Shown piece after piece: positions 23,781-35,244 of a DNA stretch of 64,000 bases (position 1 is its first letter; each line of letters starts with the position of its first letter). The stretch is from Periconia sp. R9002. Its lineage: Eukaryota; Ascomycota; Dothideomycetes; Pleosporales; Periconiaceae. The notes under the pieces were generated by a model. The model searched no databases. It saw only the letters and a list, made by a program, of their open reading frames with translations, and was not told the DNA's origin. Position numbers and translations under genes: made by a program. The stretch covers positions 1 through 64,000 of the forward strand of contig JAMAHW010000067.1 in assembly GCA_023627715.1 (NCBI GenBank), written 5' to 3'.

Positions 23781-24411
23781 GGTTGTTCGTATGCGAAGAT
23801 ATGGGTTTAGAAGCCTCATGAGTGGTATTCTGGATGCAGTGGTGGTGGTGGAAAGGATCACTGTAATCCATCACAAATCCCATCCATCTATCCGATACTG
23901 AACATACATTGATCAATACACACGACCCAATAACTCCCCCCCCCTTCCTCAATCTCACACGAAAACCCCACCATTCCTACCAAACAAAACCAACGACAGA
24001 CAGTTAACAACTCCGGATCGACCCGCACGTACCCACATCCCCGGATCGTTCCATCGTTTCCCACGTGCTGTGCTTATCTATCTTTCGCACATGTAAGCAA
24101 GCACGCCACATCACGCCACGCTCACCACATCCACATCCACATCCACATCCACACTTTAATTCATCGTAGATCGGAACGCGCGTGTATTCTGTACCGAGGA
24201 AAAATGCAGGTTTTCATGTACTGTGTCGTGGAATTTTCAGAGCGTGTGACGGTGTGGCGTGGCGTGGTGTTACTTCTTATCTCGTGGTTTGGAAGGGCTT
24301 TTAGAGGAAGGAAGGAGATCGAGATCGGGATTTGAGGAATGGGGTAAAAAAAAGGATCGGTGGTGGAGTGAGTGTATGACTTTAGGTTTCTAATGATTGT
24401 TTTGTTTTAAG

Positions 24412-24466
24412 GAGAAGAAGAAGAAGAAGAAGAAGAAGAAGAAGAAGAAGAAGAAGAAGAAGAAGG
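24412..24466 (+). repeat. (GAA)n microsatellite
   Basis: About 18 uninterrupted AGA/GAA triplets in non-coding DNA. A purine-only strand. Confidence 0.95.
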
Positions 24467-25059
24467 ATTGATGACGTAGCTAGTACCGTAAGTGCACTGA
24501 ATGATATATGGAGCGAGTAAGTAAGCGGGTGAGCAAAGAAGGTAGGCAGGTGGGTGGGTACGGATATGGATAGGTATGGGAAATGAGTGGGATTGTGTGT
24601 GAGAGGGGGATGGAGGTAGGATTAATAATTGGATGAAGGTTTTATATATACCTCCCTTACGTTAATGAATTTGTACACATCTACATACAAAAGTACGTAT
24701 ATAATCTACACGCAAACATCAATGCATACATACATTAATTGATACTTGCACCCACTGCACCCGTCCAACAACCGCCTCTCCCTCCTTTACTATGCCCCCC
24801 CTTTTCTACTTCTCTACATCTAAATCCTTACCACACTCACTTGCATCTATACAAATACTTGTCCAAATTCTCCTTAGTACACAGAAACCTAAGTGGCTAT
24901 ACATATACATATCCTCGTTTAACAATTAAAATTCCTTGACATCCTATCTGTTCGTTCCTTCATTAACGGCTTATGTATATTCTAATGTCCACTCAACTGT
25001 TCAATTTCCTCTCCTTCGACCTGTCGTACGTTGAGTGCTTTGGTACCTGCGACACCTCC

Positions 25060-25315
25060 CATTATCTCCCATCACCACTTCACCGCATCTCACCTCGCCA
25101 CTCCACTCCACACTCCACAATTTACCCAGCCGCCTCTGCGGATAAAAATAACGCCGTCAGGCGGGGTATGTATGTAAGGTTCTAGACCACAGACATGTGA
25201 CACAACACTACACCTACCCCGCATACGTATGTACAAGTAGACTAAACACCCCGCACTTCACTTCGCCACTGTGGCTGGCAGCACATACCTCGTATCACTA
25301 CCTTGTATCAACACC
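25060..25315 (-). repeat. Dispersed repeat, left copy (inverted relative to 35.3 kb)
   Basis: Read on the minus strand, this stretch matches the plus strand at about 35250-35565. Shared blocks include TGCTGCCAGCCACAGTGGCG, a GCGGGGTGTTT(T)AGTCTA block, TGCGGGGTAGGTGTA, TGTGGTCTAGAAC and GGCGGCTGGGTA followed by GGAGTGTGGA units. Similarity is high by eye over roughly 110 bp, then interrupted, then resumes. Confidence 0.8.
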
Positions 25316-26130
25316 TCGTATACAGAACCGATCTTCCGGACGTCTAGACTATTTCACGTACATAAAGTGAAATGTACGGAGGTCTGGACGATGCAGATCA
25401 ATCCTTCAATGCTGTAAGAACGAAAAGAAAAAATACGCGTGTGTAGTATGTATGATCAATGCCTATTTCTGGAACAGAAACGGACTGTGAAATGAATGAA
25501 TCGAAGCAACGTACAAGGTAAATTTAGGCGTGGGTGGTTGGGGGAAAATTAATGGTATGCATTTCCGAAAACGGAACCATTCGTGCAGAATTCCGCTGTC
25601 TCCGCATTCCAAGGGTACACAATACATCACTGCGAATGGAAACAATCCTGAATCGGCGTGGTAACAAGAGAGAATGCCGTTATCTTCTTCAATTACTTCA
25701 TTTCCTTTCCTTTCCTTCCCATCCTTGATGATGATGCAATTCCATGCTAGCTAGCTAGTTGTGCCATTGTATGTCGTATATCTAGATTACAAAGAGAAAG
25801 AGAGTCGGAGAAAAGAAAACATAAGAGATTAGAAAGTGCCCATAGCCAACCACCAGGTAAGCAAGAGCGAAGAAGAAGGAAAAAAGGGTCGGGTATCTCG
25901 ATAGAAAAAAAAGGAAAAAGTCTAGTGGCGCGCTCGTGGCGCGGGAGAGATGCTGTGAAATCCAACGCCGAAACAAGTGCTTGCTTGCATGCATGCATCG
26001 CTATACTGCGAGTAGTCCCGTGAAAAAAAAGAAAATTAAACAAGTCTAAGCGTATGATGTGCAACTCCACTTATGCGAACAAAGGAGAAAAATTTGAGAA
26101 GATGCCCAGCGAATTGTGATATTCCACACA

Positions 26131-27774
26131 TTAAACATAGAGAGGCATCCCTAGGGTCATGGTGGTGATACCATTTTCACCCTGCTCTTCGCTGCTTCTA
26201 CGCTTTCCCATGGCTGCCAGCTGGCGATTGGCATCAGCTTTGGCTTGGGTCAGAGCGGTGGGTGACGGGGGTTCCGAAGGCGCAGCGGAGCGGATTTGGT
26301 CATCCGAGTGGTGTTCGGAAGATGACGAGGCCAGGTCATAACCAAAAGATGCAATAGAATCGTCGCTAATGCCACGCACGGGAGAATTGGGTCGTCCCAG
26401 ATTGATGTTGGCGGTGAGCGGTTCGGTGGGTATGATCTCGGGCAGCACTGCGATCGGTTGTGGAGTTTTTCGTGTCTTGGGGAAATTGTGAGCATCGTAG
26501 CGCGGCGGATGAGATGAGTACTCGTCTAGCGTAGTCTCTTTGGTATTGATGCGTACACGTTCACCATTCCTGAAGACTACCTCGCTGACTCTTGGAGAGC
26601 ACGCAAGCAAAACCGGGGCGCATCGACGTCGGTATCGGAGAACCTGAGAGGGGCTGGATCGCGGGATCGGAGAAAGCTTTGGGTCTGCATTGTTGCTCTC
26701 GGCGGAGGACGGGCGTCTCTCGTCGCCGCTTTCCTCGTCCCGGGATCCATTGCGGCTGGCCTGGGTACTCCGCGTAGGAAATCGAACGTCGTCGGCATCA
26801 AACTCATCGCGGTCGGGATCGGCACCCTGCGGGGCTGATACTGGTTCCTGAGCCCCACCCGACTGAGCTGCATTCGCCAAGTGCGGGTAAAGCTCTCTGA
26901 TGATGGCCTCCTGTTCCGCAATGATGCGCCGGCCAGCCTCCAGAGTCGAGAGATTTTCGAGATCGTCGCCAAGCCGAGCACCGTCCAATACTCTCTGGCG
27001 CCTGCTGCGTCGAGGGAGACTGCGGTATCGAGGCTCGCTCCGGTCCTCGAGTGGAGGGCTGATATCAATTGCAGCACATAGCGTCTCCGACCAAGAGAGC
27101 AGCTCCTCGGCACTGCTGGCACAAAGCAGAAATTGCTCGGTTTCCAGACGTAATCGGAGGACATGTTCTCGAACTGGCTCGAATAGATGCGGGTCGGATT
27201 CGTACAGCTTGGCTCGGGCGGAGACGGGGACCAGGTGAGCAAAGGGGGATTTGGGGACCAATGAGGTTCTCTTGAAATCGGAGGCCACACCCACTTCGGC
27301 GTGCTGGAGGGTGAATGTCTTGACCAGACGGCCGGGTTGTGGAGCGCGGTTTTTGCTGAGCAGACCTGGCATTTTGACGCGGTGTATGCAGACTTGTGTA
27401 CCACGGAGTATCACAAAAACATCGTTCCAGTCGCGGTTCCGAGAAATTTCAAAAATGTTGGTCAATTCCATCCTCATGCCCAAAATGCCCTGCATTTCCA
27501 CCGTGCACGTGTAGGGGGGAGGTGTCTGGAATTGACGAACGCCAGCGATTTCTGCGGCAGCTTTTGCGTTGAGCCATGCTATGGTTGCTGGGCTGGTTGC
27601 TTGAGCGTATGACGGGGGAGAGGCCAGGTTCACGGTCGCGTGGGTATGGAACGTGTTGTGATATCCGTAGGTGGGAGGGGTCGTTTGCGACCGGGAGGTG
27701 CTGCTCCGATCGCCTCTCCGTTCAGATCGGCGGGAGCGAGAGGCTGCGGTGCGAGACTCGGTAGGCAGGTCCAT
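26131..27774 (-). CDS. Intronless PH-domain protein
   Basis: One exon, 547 residues, starting at the ATG at 27774 (MDLPTESRTAASRSRRSE). An N-terminal basic/Ser/Pro-rich region leads to a PPPYTC segment and then a pleckstrin-homology-type domain at about residues 99-237 (MELTNIFEISRNRDWNDVFV at the start; LLCASSAEELLSWSETLCAA as the closing helix with the conserved Trp). A short coiled-coil-like helix follows (LSTLEAGRRIIAEQEAII). The rest is Ser/Pro/Asp-rich and looks disordered. PH domains bind phosphoinositides or protein partners; a membrane-associated scaffold role is inferred. Fungal genomes commonly encode a protein of this layout; no experimental role is known to me. Confidence 0.83.
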   Translation of the reverse strand: MDLPTESRTAASRSRRSERRGDRSSTSRSQTTPPTYGYHNTFHTHATVNLASPPSYAQATSPATIAWLNAKAAAEIAGVRQFQTPPPYTCTVEMQGILGMRMELTNIFEISRNRDWNDVFVILRGTQVCIHRVKMPGLLSKNRAPQPGRLVKTFTLQHAEVGVASDFKRTSLVPKSPFAHLVPVSARAKLYESDPHLFEPVREHVLRLRLETEQFLLCASSAEELLSWSETLCAAIDISPPLEDRSEPRYRSLPRRSRRQRVLDGARLGDDLENLSTLEAGRRIIAEQEAIIRELYPHLANAAQSGGAQEPVSAPQGADPDRDEFDADDVRFPTRSTQASRNGSRDEESGDERRPSSAESNNADPKLSPIPRSSPSQVLRYRRRCAPVLLACSPRVSEVVFRNGERVRINTKETTLDEYSSHPPRYDAHNFPKTRKTPQPIAVLPEIIPTEPLTANINLGRPNSPVRGISDDSIASFGYDLASSSSEHHSDDQIRSAAPSEPPSPTALTQAKADANRQLAAMGKRRSSEEQGENGITTMTLGMPLYV

Positions 27775-30100
27775 GGCACCGGTAGCCAATTGGAGGGAAG
27801 ATGTGTGTTGAATGAGGTGAAATTTTGAAAAGACGGCAGAGTCGCAAGTCGTCAGGAGCGGGTTATGAGAGAGAAGGTGACGTCTTGGGGTCTTGTACTG
27901 GTGAGAAACCGGTTCGACGAAAGCGGTACATGGACGACGACGTAGGACGGAGTGGTTGCTGGGCGGACCACGGGTCTCTGCTCCTGGACGGGAAGCGGTA
28001 GGCGGTGATTGGCCGAGGCAAGCGAAGCTTTCTGGAGCTCACGCGTCGGGTCGGCGAGATGAGCGACGATGGAGATGGAGAGGATGGATGGATGTTGGAG
28101 CGGCACCGTGCAAGTCAAGTGCAAACGGAGCAGAAGGAGGATTGTTTAAAAAGGCGAGGGTGCGAGAGTCAGTCCTTTGTACGTGGACTGGGATGGAGAG
28201 GAGTCTGACGGTGATGGACAGGGGGACGGGTTGCAGTTGGTGGTGTCGGATCTGCGAACGGACCGGCAGGCGCACCAGGGCAGGAACGTAGGCGCGCTAT
28301 TTCTGTTTCGGTGGCTGCTTTCGTCCTGGTCCGGCAAGAGCACTGGACTATCCGGATTCCGAGAAAATTCAAAGATGAAGTCAGTCAGTCAGTAGGTGAA
28401 TGGAATGAAATAATCTTCAATCCATGGAAAAAGAGCCAAGTCGCAGGCTGATAAAGGGAATAGCTTATCGTGGGGTGATGGGGTTCTGGAGTCCAGCCGG
28501 TGGGCGGTGGAGGGCTCGCGTGTTCTGTCCATGTAGGTACTACTATCTTGCACAATTTATTTCTTCGTACCGCAGTCACCAGTGGCACGCTCACGTCGCC
28601 TCACCTCATCTCACACGACCGCTCCCCTCTACACGCATACCTAGCTATTAAACGGCGGTACCCCATTTGCTCGTGGCGCCTCTACACATGGATCGAATAC
28701 GTTGTGGCGCTCGTTCCAGATGCGATGGCTGCCCATGGAAGATTCGGCGTTGGCGACGGTACGGACACACGGCGGCTTGGCGCCCTCTGCGCGGTGAATG
28801 ACGCCTGACCGACCAGACAGACACACAATTCAAGTTCCCAGTTCCAACACCTCCTTTCTGCACTTAAGTGGCTGCACGCGACTACCTAACCTGGTCATCC
28901 TTCCAAGGCATGTGCCTGTGCGATGCCATGCCATGCGCTATGCTGCGCTGTGCTGTGCTGTGCTGGTCAAATTATTACAAAGTGCAATGCAATGCGAAAC
29001 CCCAATCAATCCGGTGTGTGTAAGAGAGCTGACTCACCTGTCAACCTACTCGCTCATTTGATACCGCCGCTCCAACCCCAGGACCTTCAGGCCAGCCGCT
29101 CATATTATTGTATACATGCGCCACATGCGATGCAGACATGGCCAATTCCAAACTCCACCAGCACCATTCATTTATCTTTCTGCCTTTGTAACTGGAAATT
29201 CCTTTGTAACCCGCGCGCCACTGGCTGTGTCTGGCTTACTTCATCTTTCAGCCCTCCCTCACCTCAGTCTTATTGATCTGATCCATCATCCACTCGTCTG
29301 TACTGCGCCAGAAAGCGGTCTGTCGGATGTCCCAAGGTTCACACTTCACATAGTCCGCCCGAGCCCTGTTTCAACCAACATGTTAATCTCGCAGTCGTGC
29401 AACCATAATTCCTTGTTTCTGGCCGTCTTCGGCGCACCCAGAGCCTTGGGTGTAACCCTACACAGCTAGTTACGCACGCACGATGATCTTTTTTCTCCTC
29501 CCCAAGAAATTCTCCGCTGTAAATCCACAATTCATCATTCCTGCCGTGCAATCATGGTCAGCTTCACCATCTCTTCAATCCATCATTCACCACCACTCCT
29601 CTCTCCACCCCTAGAGCACGATAGGAAATTGCATCTGCATCTTCGCATGCACTTGTACCCTGCACGTATTTCCTTTTTCCGCCTCATGTCCAGCCCAGCC
29701 CGTTCAGGCTGCGCAGGGCTGATCGATGTTTACATTGTGGGACCACCAGATTCGCTGACTCAGCACCATCTTTCCTCTTCTCCCTCCAGCTTCACCTTTC
29801 CCACGTGAACCTCAATCCACATCACCTCAACAGAACACCTCATCCCCGTTTCATCACATTCATCACTGCATCTGTAGATTCAAGGACGTTTCAGCCCTGG
29901 GCGCCATGGCCACGAATCACTTGTGCCTTTTACGCACGTACCCTTTGTACAATCGCATAACACATCACTAACAAATACCTACTTCCTATCTTAATTCACA
30001 TCCACATCCACGCCCTGTGCAACCTTTCTATACCTACCTACCTAAATCCACCCACCCAACGCGTGCACCATCTCGCCCTTCCACCACTCGTATCCGCCAA

Positions 30101-30130
30101 AACAAACAAACAAACAAACAAACAAACAAA
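30101..30130. repeat. (AAAC)n microsatellite
   Basis: About seven AAAC/CAAA units in non-coding DNA. Confidence 0.9.
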
Positions 30131-30286
30131 AACCACCCAAAATCTCCCTCGCCCCCACCTATCCACCTACGCGCCGATCCTCGCTCAAATTCACGCAATA
30201 CTGTAATTTCCCTCCCAAGTACCTATCTCCACTTACACCGGAAAAGTCCCCTTTTTGCAAAGCTCATTCTCCCGCGTTTCACCTTT

Positions 30287-30314
30287 TTTCTTCTTCTTCT
30301 TCTTCTTCTTCTTC
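30287..30314. repeat. (CTT)n microsatellite
   Basis: About nine CTT triplets; the same motif class as the GAA tract at 24412 read from the other strand. Confidence 0.9.
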
Positions 30315-30475
30315 GATCAAAGTACACGCACGCGGCACGTAACGCATGTATGTACGCCTCATTTATTAATTCTTTTTTTCGTTAGCGGGTTTATCTAGGT
30401 AGGAGGTAAAAAATTTGTGCGCTCCATCGTGAGGCGAACTTGTTACTAGGAAAGGGGGCAGTCTGTATGTTTCCC

Positions 30476-32749
30476 TCATGCGCTATACCCATTACCCCAT
30501 AGCACAGCCTGCACTAGCGCATGAGGCGAGGCATCGGTACCTCTAAGCAAGAACGGCGTCGAGCCTTCGCTAGAAGCCGACGAGAACTGCGTCCACCCTT
30601 CCCCTTCCATTTCATTAAGCAGTTTTTCCTGTCTTTGCTGCTCTCCCCGGTCTTCCCAAAGTCTCAACCTTTGCAATGCCTCGAGGGACCGAGTAATAGG
30701 TCCTCCGACGTCCGTGGGATCTAAACCAGAGGTGATGCCGACCATAATGGCGATGAGTTCATCGAGAAGGCGGCGGACGCGCGCATTGTTTGCTTGCTCG
30801 CCCATGAGACCCAGTAGGAGGGATGAGCTTAATGCGCGATGCAGACCCGCCCATGAATATATAGCAAAATTCGTGATCTTCTGCAGACCCAGCCACGCTT
30901 CAACAGTATCCGTCAAGCTCTCAATGCACGTCTGCGTTAGAGCCTCAGCCAATGGATCTGTGCTCCTCTTGTGGTTGAGGACCGGCCGACACAGTTCCGC
31001 GGTGACGTAGGATTTGTGCAGAAGCAAGTTCCAGTACTCTAGCCGATCTCGCATCGATCTGCAACTCCGCGGGTTCTGGAGGTGATCCGATGATCGATGG
31101 ACCATGTCGCGCAGCTTATCGCGGTACTCTACTATCTGCAGGAGTTGCGTAGTGGCGCTCTGGTCGCCTGCACGTGAACGAAGCATGTCCAGTGCCAAGA
31201 TGCAGAGGGTCCGCATAGAGTCGGCGTAAGACATATTTGTTTGCTCAAGAAGCGAGTTGCGCTGTGGCATAAACACATTAGTTGTAGGTAAGGCTCTATC
31301 GTAGGTTATTGAGAGGAGGCTGTCTTGCCATACGACCTGCCACCTATGCATTGTGAGCGGACGCTTCTGTCCAATTGCTGCAAGCTTGGTTCCTTTCCAC
31401 GCATCAGGATGCACATGAGAGTGACTTACCAAATGTTCTGTCTCTGCAGCCTTACCTCGGGCGCTACAGATGTAGGCGCGACGTGGTGAAGACCAAGACC
31501 TTGCGCTAGCCGGATAGTAAGGCCTTGAAGGTGTCAGTCTCTTCCAAAAACGAAGTCGAGAGCCTTTACCAAGAAGCGACCATGCAGCACCAGCATTCAT
31601 GCTATTCGAGATGACATTTCCAAGCACTAGTAGGTTTTGGATATCGAGAGGAGTCGAGTGGGACAGATAATTGATGATTCGCAGGCATTCATAAGCGCAG
31701 GATACTAGTCAGACCGTTAGATGAATGCCATGAGATACGCATGCAAGTACTACATGTGTGCACGTGGGGGTGGCATAATACTTACCATAGACTTGGGATA
31801 TCAGCTGTCGTTGTTTCCGCGAGAGGGCAGAGCATTGAGAACCAGAGGCCAGGGTAGCAAAGAGCAATCCAAGCCAATTTAGGCTCCTGCCATACACCTC
31901 TTGTTTACCATCCTCATTCGTCACGATGGCTATCTCGTCACTATCCCGCAGGACGAGGAAGTTGGTAAGCTCGGACTCGAAACGTTCAATATCGGTGATG
32001 GCTGGAAAGAGGACATGGGCGGTATCCCGGTAGTACCTGAAGTACTCTAAGCAATCCGCATCCTTGGGCAACATGGCAGAGAGCTGCTGGATCCTGACAG
32101 GCGACCCATGAGGTAAACCCCAGAGATCTACGAAGGGGTATGTAGCTGTTTCGTTGTCTAGGCCAAACAAGGGCAAGACGCTGTTGTTTAGCGCGTCGTG
32201 GGCATGATCCCGTCTCTTTGAAAGCTCTACAATCATTGCAGGCACAGACTGGGCACCGAGATAGACGGTCTCGCCCATCATGTCCGCGTTTCCGTAGATG
32301 CCCTCCGGCTGGGCACCTGCGCTCACCTCGTGTCCCGCTGCAGGGTCCAACGCAATGTCCCTCGAGCCACTCCGGGTCAAACGCCCCACGGCCGCGGTCA
32401 GCTTGCTGATGCTCTGCTGTATATCTAGCGAGGCCTTCTCGAGCACTCCGAGCTTTGCATAGATTTGATCCAACTCCGACTGGGCCAGGATGGAATTGTC
32501 AAACTCGTCGGTGGCACGGTTCCCTGCAACCTGGATCTGCACGCGCTTGAGCGGCGCCTCGTAGACACACAGGTCAGGGTGACCGCGAGCAAGACATGTT
32601 TGACACGGTGTCTCGTAGCTGCACCTGACTTTGCGCTGCCGGCACGGTTCGCAGGCGCGCTGGCCCTGGGCTTTTCGTTTGCGGCGGGTGTCCTCGGCGG
32701 CATGGGAGGATGGTAGGGCGGCATCTGAGGTAGGTGAAGAATGTTCCAT
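30476..32749 (-). CDS. Zn2Cys6 fungal transcription factor, 4 exons
   Basis: Exons 32749-31786, 31704-31570, 31523-31430 and 31343-30476 give 686 residues. The zinc cluster is CX2CX6CX5CX2CX8C (Cys about 33, 36, 43, 49, 52, 61: CEPCRQRKVRC then C, QTC and C), followed by a short linker and a helix that could dimerise (LDQIYAKLGVLEKASLDIQQ). The middle region has the fungal-specific transcription factor domain, with the split motif SNSMNAGAAWSLLG / LTIRLAQGLGLHHV / WWQVVWQDSLLSITYDRA rebuilt by removing two short introns (46 and 86 bp). It is a nuclear DNA-binding regulator; targets unknown. An aliphatic middle-domain protein of this size is typical. No biosynthetic cluster surrounds it. Confidence 0.9.
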
Positions 32750-33658
32750 AGTAGTTCTGTTGGTCACGGCGTTACCATGGTTCGATCATGGTGCGGTTCT
32801 CACTAGCCAAGACTGGGTGTGTGCATCGCAACGTGATGATTGGTGGTCCTTGCTCCCGCGGCCCAGGATGCTCGGTGGTCTCGGCGATATCGGTGCGCTC
32901 ATGGCGTGATGGCCTAGCCTCAACCTCTCTTGGATATGCTCATGATGCATTGCGGAATAATTAAGTGAACTACATTTGCCCTGTATTGTCCAGGGGTTGC
33001 ATGCTCGGGATGAACAGCTCCAACTAGAGCTTGCTGATACATACATGTGTGCAAAAGGTTGTACATGTATGCGCCGTGTTACTGTACTAATGCGGTGTGG
33101 AATCTTCAGATGGAGGTGGCAGCCTCTTGTCTAAGCAGGGTACAGGATTGATCGTGTCACAGATCCCACACTTCGGCAATCATCATACTGTGTAGGTGGT
33201 CTGTCACAGAAGAGGGTTCCGAGAATAAATGAAATATTTCCAATGGCCACCACGCTTGATTCGTCCTCAAACTAAATAGGAACAGTCCGGCGCTCAGTAG
33301 CCAATAGACGCCAAAGAATGAATGGTTAGCGCAACCATCTGGGTTAGGGTTTCTCGGAGGCTCGGCGCCCCTCCGAGCACTGCGCCCAAGTCTCGAACCA
33401 CTACACCCACAATCCCGGGAAAGTTAAACACCACCACAATACCTGCCATACAAAACCTAGTAAGCATACTAAAACAGAATTGCGCGATAGATAGTATAAA
33501 AGCTCGCCGCTTCTTTACTAAAAATGCTATGTTCTAGACGGGAACGACACTAGTTGGCTACAAAGCCTACCACTGCTTATTTGCAATTGTATTTGTCCTG
33601 CAGAGCAATATTATAGCCTGCGACGCCACGACACACGATACCCAACAACGATACCACC
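32750..33658. other. Divergent promoter region between two transcription factor genes
   Basis: 909 bp between the Zn2Cys6 gene (-) and the bHLH gene (+). Two hairpin-forming inverted repeats lie close together: ATGGTT/AACCAT at about 33322-33338 and CTCGGAGG/CCTCCGAG at 33353-33377. Shared regulation of the two factors is possible. Confidence 0.45.
33353..33377. repeat. Short perfect inverted repeat (hairpin)
   Basis: 8-bp arms CTCGGAGG and CCTCCGAG around a 9-base GC-rich spacer, about 280 bp upstream of the bHLH ATG. Confidence 0.7.
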
Positions 33659-34515
33659 ATGTCTTCTGCCATTGACTGGTCTTTCTTCCTTCTTCCCGAC
33701 CCTTTGCTTAGTACGGACAAAGCTTGCTGTAAGTCTGCCCTCTCCACTCCACAACCCTCCTAGCTAATTCCTAGCCAGCCGCCTTCTCCTTCAACAACAT
33801 GAGCGCTCTACCAGACTGCGACTACACAGACCTTCCACACAGCCCAAGAGACCTTTTCTTCGACACGCCTGTGTTCCCCTCGACCGAGCCCCAAATCTGT
33901 AAGCCCTTCGCAGATGCATGGACGACCCCAACACCAATGCTCACGGGCCCCCTGGGCGTTCCGGAATACGATCTCCCAAATGTGCCAGTGAACTCGCTCA
34001 TTGAGACGGAGGATGTGAGTGATGTGTTTGCGGAGGATCTGTTGCCTACGCCGTCGCTTTGTGCGGATGGTGATGATTCGAGTGCGCCTTCGCCACCGTC
34101 GCTCAAGCGCAGTTTCTCCTCCTCCTCCTCTTCGGAGAGCGGCAGCGAGAATGACGAGGACTGCCATGAAGCACAGGCGGCGAAGCGTCCGAAGTACCGC
34201 CCAGGACGCCCGCAGTGCCGCCCAGGCCATCCGCAACCAGAGTGCACATCCTCGACCTCATCTACCTGCTCATCATCCAAAACCCAGCATCGCCGCGTCC
34301 CCCACAACCAGGTCGAGCGCAAGTACCGCGAAGGCTTGAACGCACAGCTCGAGAAGCTCCGCCACACCGTGCCAACGTTATGCCAGGTCAACTACAAAGA
34401 GAGCGTGAAGCCGAGCAAAGCGACAATTTTGGTAAACGCGATTGCTTATATCAAGAGCATCGAGAAGGAGAGGGATGAACTTACTAGCGAGGTGGAGAGG
34501 TGGAGGAGGAAATGA
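33659..34515 (+). CDS. bHLH transcription factor, 2 exons
   Basis: Exons 33659-33728 and 33779-34515 give 268 residues. The basic helix-loop-helix domain is at the C-terminus (about residues 190-260): VPHNQVERKYREGLNAQLEK with the His-Glu-Arg contacts of E-box binders, a loop, then KATILVNAIAYIKSIEKE and a short leucine-zipper-like tail. The Tyr in ERKYR is the hallmark of the SREBP-like class, which can bind sterol-response as well as E-box sites. The N-terminal region is acidic and Pro/Ser-rich, compatible with activation, with a serine run (SFSSSSSSESGSEND). No membrane segment follows the domain, so it is not a membrane-tethered SREBP. Targets unknown. Confidence 0.88.
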
Positions 34516-35081
34516 GTGATAAGGCTGCGAGGGTGGAAGGCTGGTCATGGTATGGGGAAGCGCAGGCTTGGTTTTTCTGGCGAAATGAGTTCCAGCTGAG
34601 TAGAATCAAATATTCGCTCGTGTCCCGTCATCCATGTTGCTCCACACGGGGGATGACAAGAAAAGTCTTCCTGTCCATCACAATCAGCTTGTCCATTCCA
34701 TGTGAGCAGCCGCTTTGCTTTCATTCCGAGCCTTTTTCCGCCTTGCCGTTACATCTAATGGCCGTGGACAACTCGAATCGCTTGATAGACGTTGCTGCTC
34801 CACTCGGAAAGCGGGAAATAGTCTCGCGTAACATCGTCCAAGCGTGGTTCTGGAGAAGTCGTTCGCGAGATATGGGGCCATGTTGAAGCCATCGCCCAGT
34901 AGATCGGAAAAAGCTCGTAGGATACGGCGTTGTTCTGAAAGATATGGCACATGCAATCAAGACACCGCTGCTGAAAGTGGGCAAGAGCGAATCCGATCGA
35001 CTCCAAGTATTGATCTGCATAGGTACATAGTCCAGACCTTCCTCCCCCAAAATAGTCGGGACGGAAGTCTGGGAGTACGTA

Positions 35082-35236
35082 CAGAGGGGTGACACGCCGG
35101 GAGGACACATATCGGGTAGCTAGTGTACTAGGCGTTATCAGCAAATCAAATATAGCGGGCATAGGTCGCAGAAGCTCTAATTCGTAGAACACCTTAGTCC
35201 TCCCGATATGTGACCTCCCGGCGTGTCACCCCTCTG
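35082..35236. mobile_element. MITE-like element with 35-bp terminal inverted repeats and TA flanks
   Basis: The left end CAGAGGGGTGACACGCCGGG is the inverted partner of the right end, and the match continues for 35 bp with a single mismatch (GGACACATATCGGG against GGTCACATATCGGG). The element is 155 bp long and is bordered by TA on both sides (35080-35081 and 35237-35238), the target duplication of Tc1/mariner-type elements. It has no coding capacity, so it would be a non-autonomous element. Confidence 0.75.
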
Positions 35237-35244
35237 TACATATA

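Larger units (their letters stand above)
23781..26130. other. Long intergenic region, 2.35 kb, repeats
   Basis: No gene recognised. Contains a CCACAT hexamer run at about 24127-24152, a GAA microsatellite, and one copy of a dispersed repeat that recurs inverted near 35.3 kb. The 25780-26130 end belongs to the 3' region of the PH-domain gene. Confidence 0.5.
27775..30475. other. Long intergenic region, 2.7 kb
   Basis: Upstream region of the PH-domain gene and 3' region of the Zn2Cys6 gene. C-rich on the plus strand from about 28550 on. Contains TGTGC repeats at about 28949-28971, an AAAC tetramer run at about 30101-30130 and a CTT run at about 30287-30314. The length suggests a long regulatory 5' region or an unrecognised non-coding transcript; no protein gene seen. 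Confidence 0.45.

Noticed and set aside
24127..24152. CCACAT hexamer run as a possible CRISPR or telomere-like array
   Set aside because: Only about four direct 6-bp units without spacers; a simple microsatellite.
26577..27404. 275-codon minus-strand frame inside the PH-domain gene
   Set aside because: Same strand but shifted frame; Ser/Arg/Pro-rich with no domain, whereas the overlapping frame gives a full PH domain.
33385..33405. tRNA B-box-like GGTTCGA on the minus strand
   Set aside because: The rest of the box does not fit and no cloverleaf or A-box is found at the right distance.
33822..34391. 189-codon minus-strand frame
   Set aside because: Antisense of the bHLH exon; no independent features.
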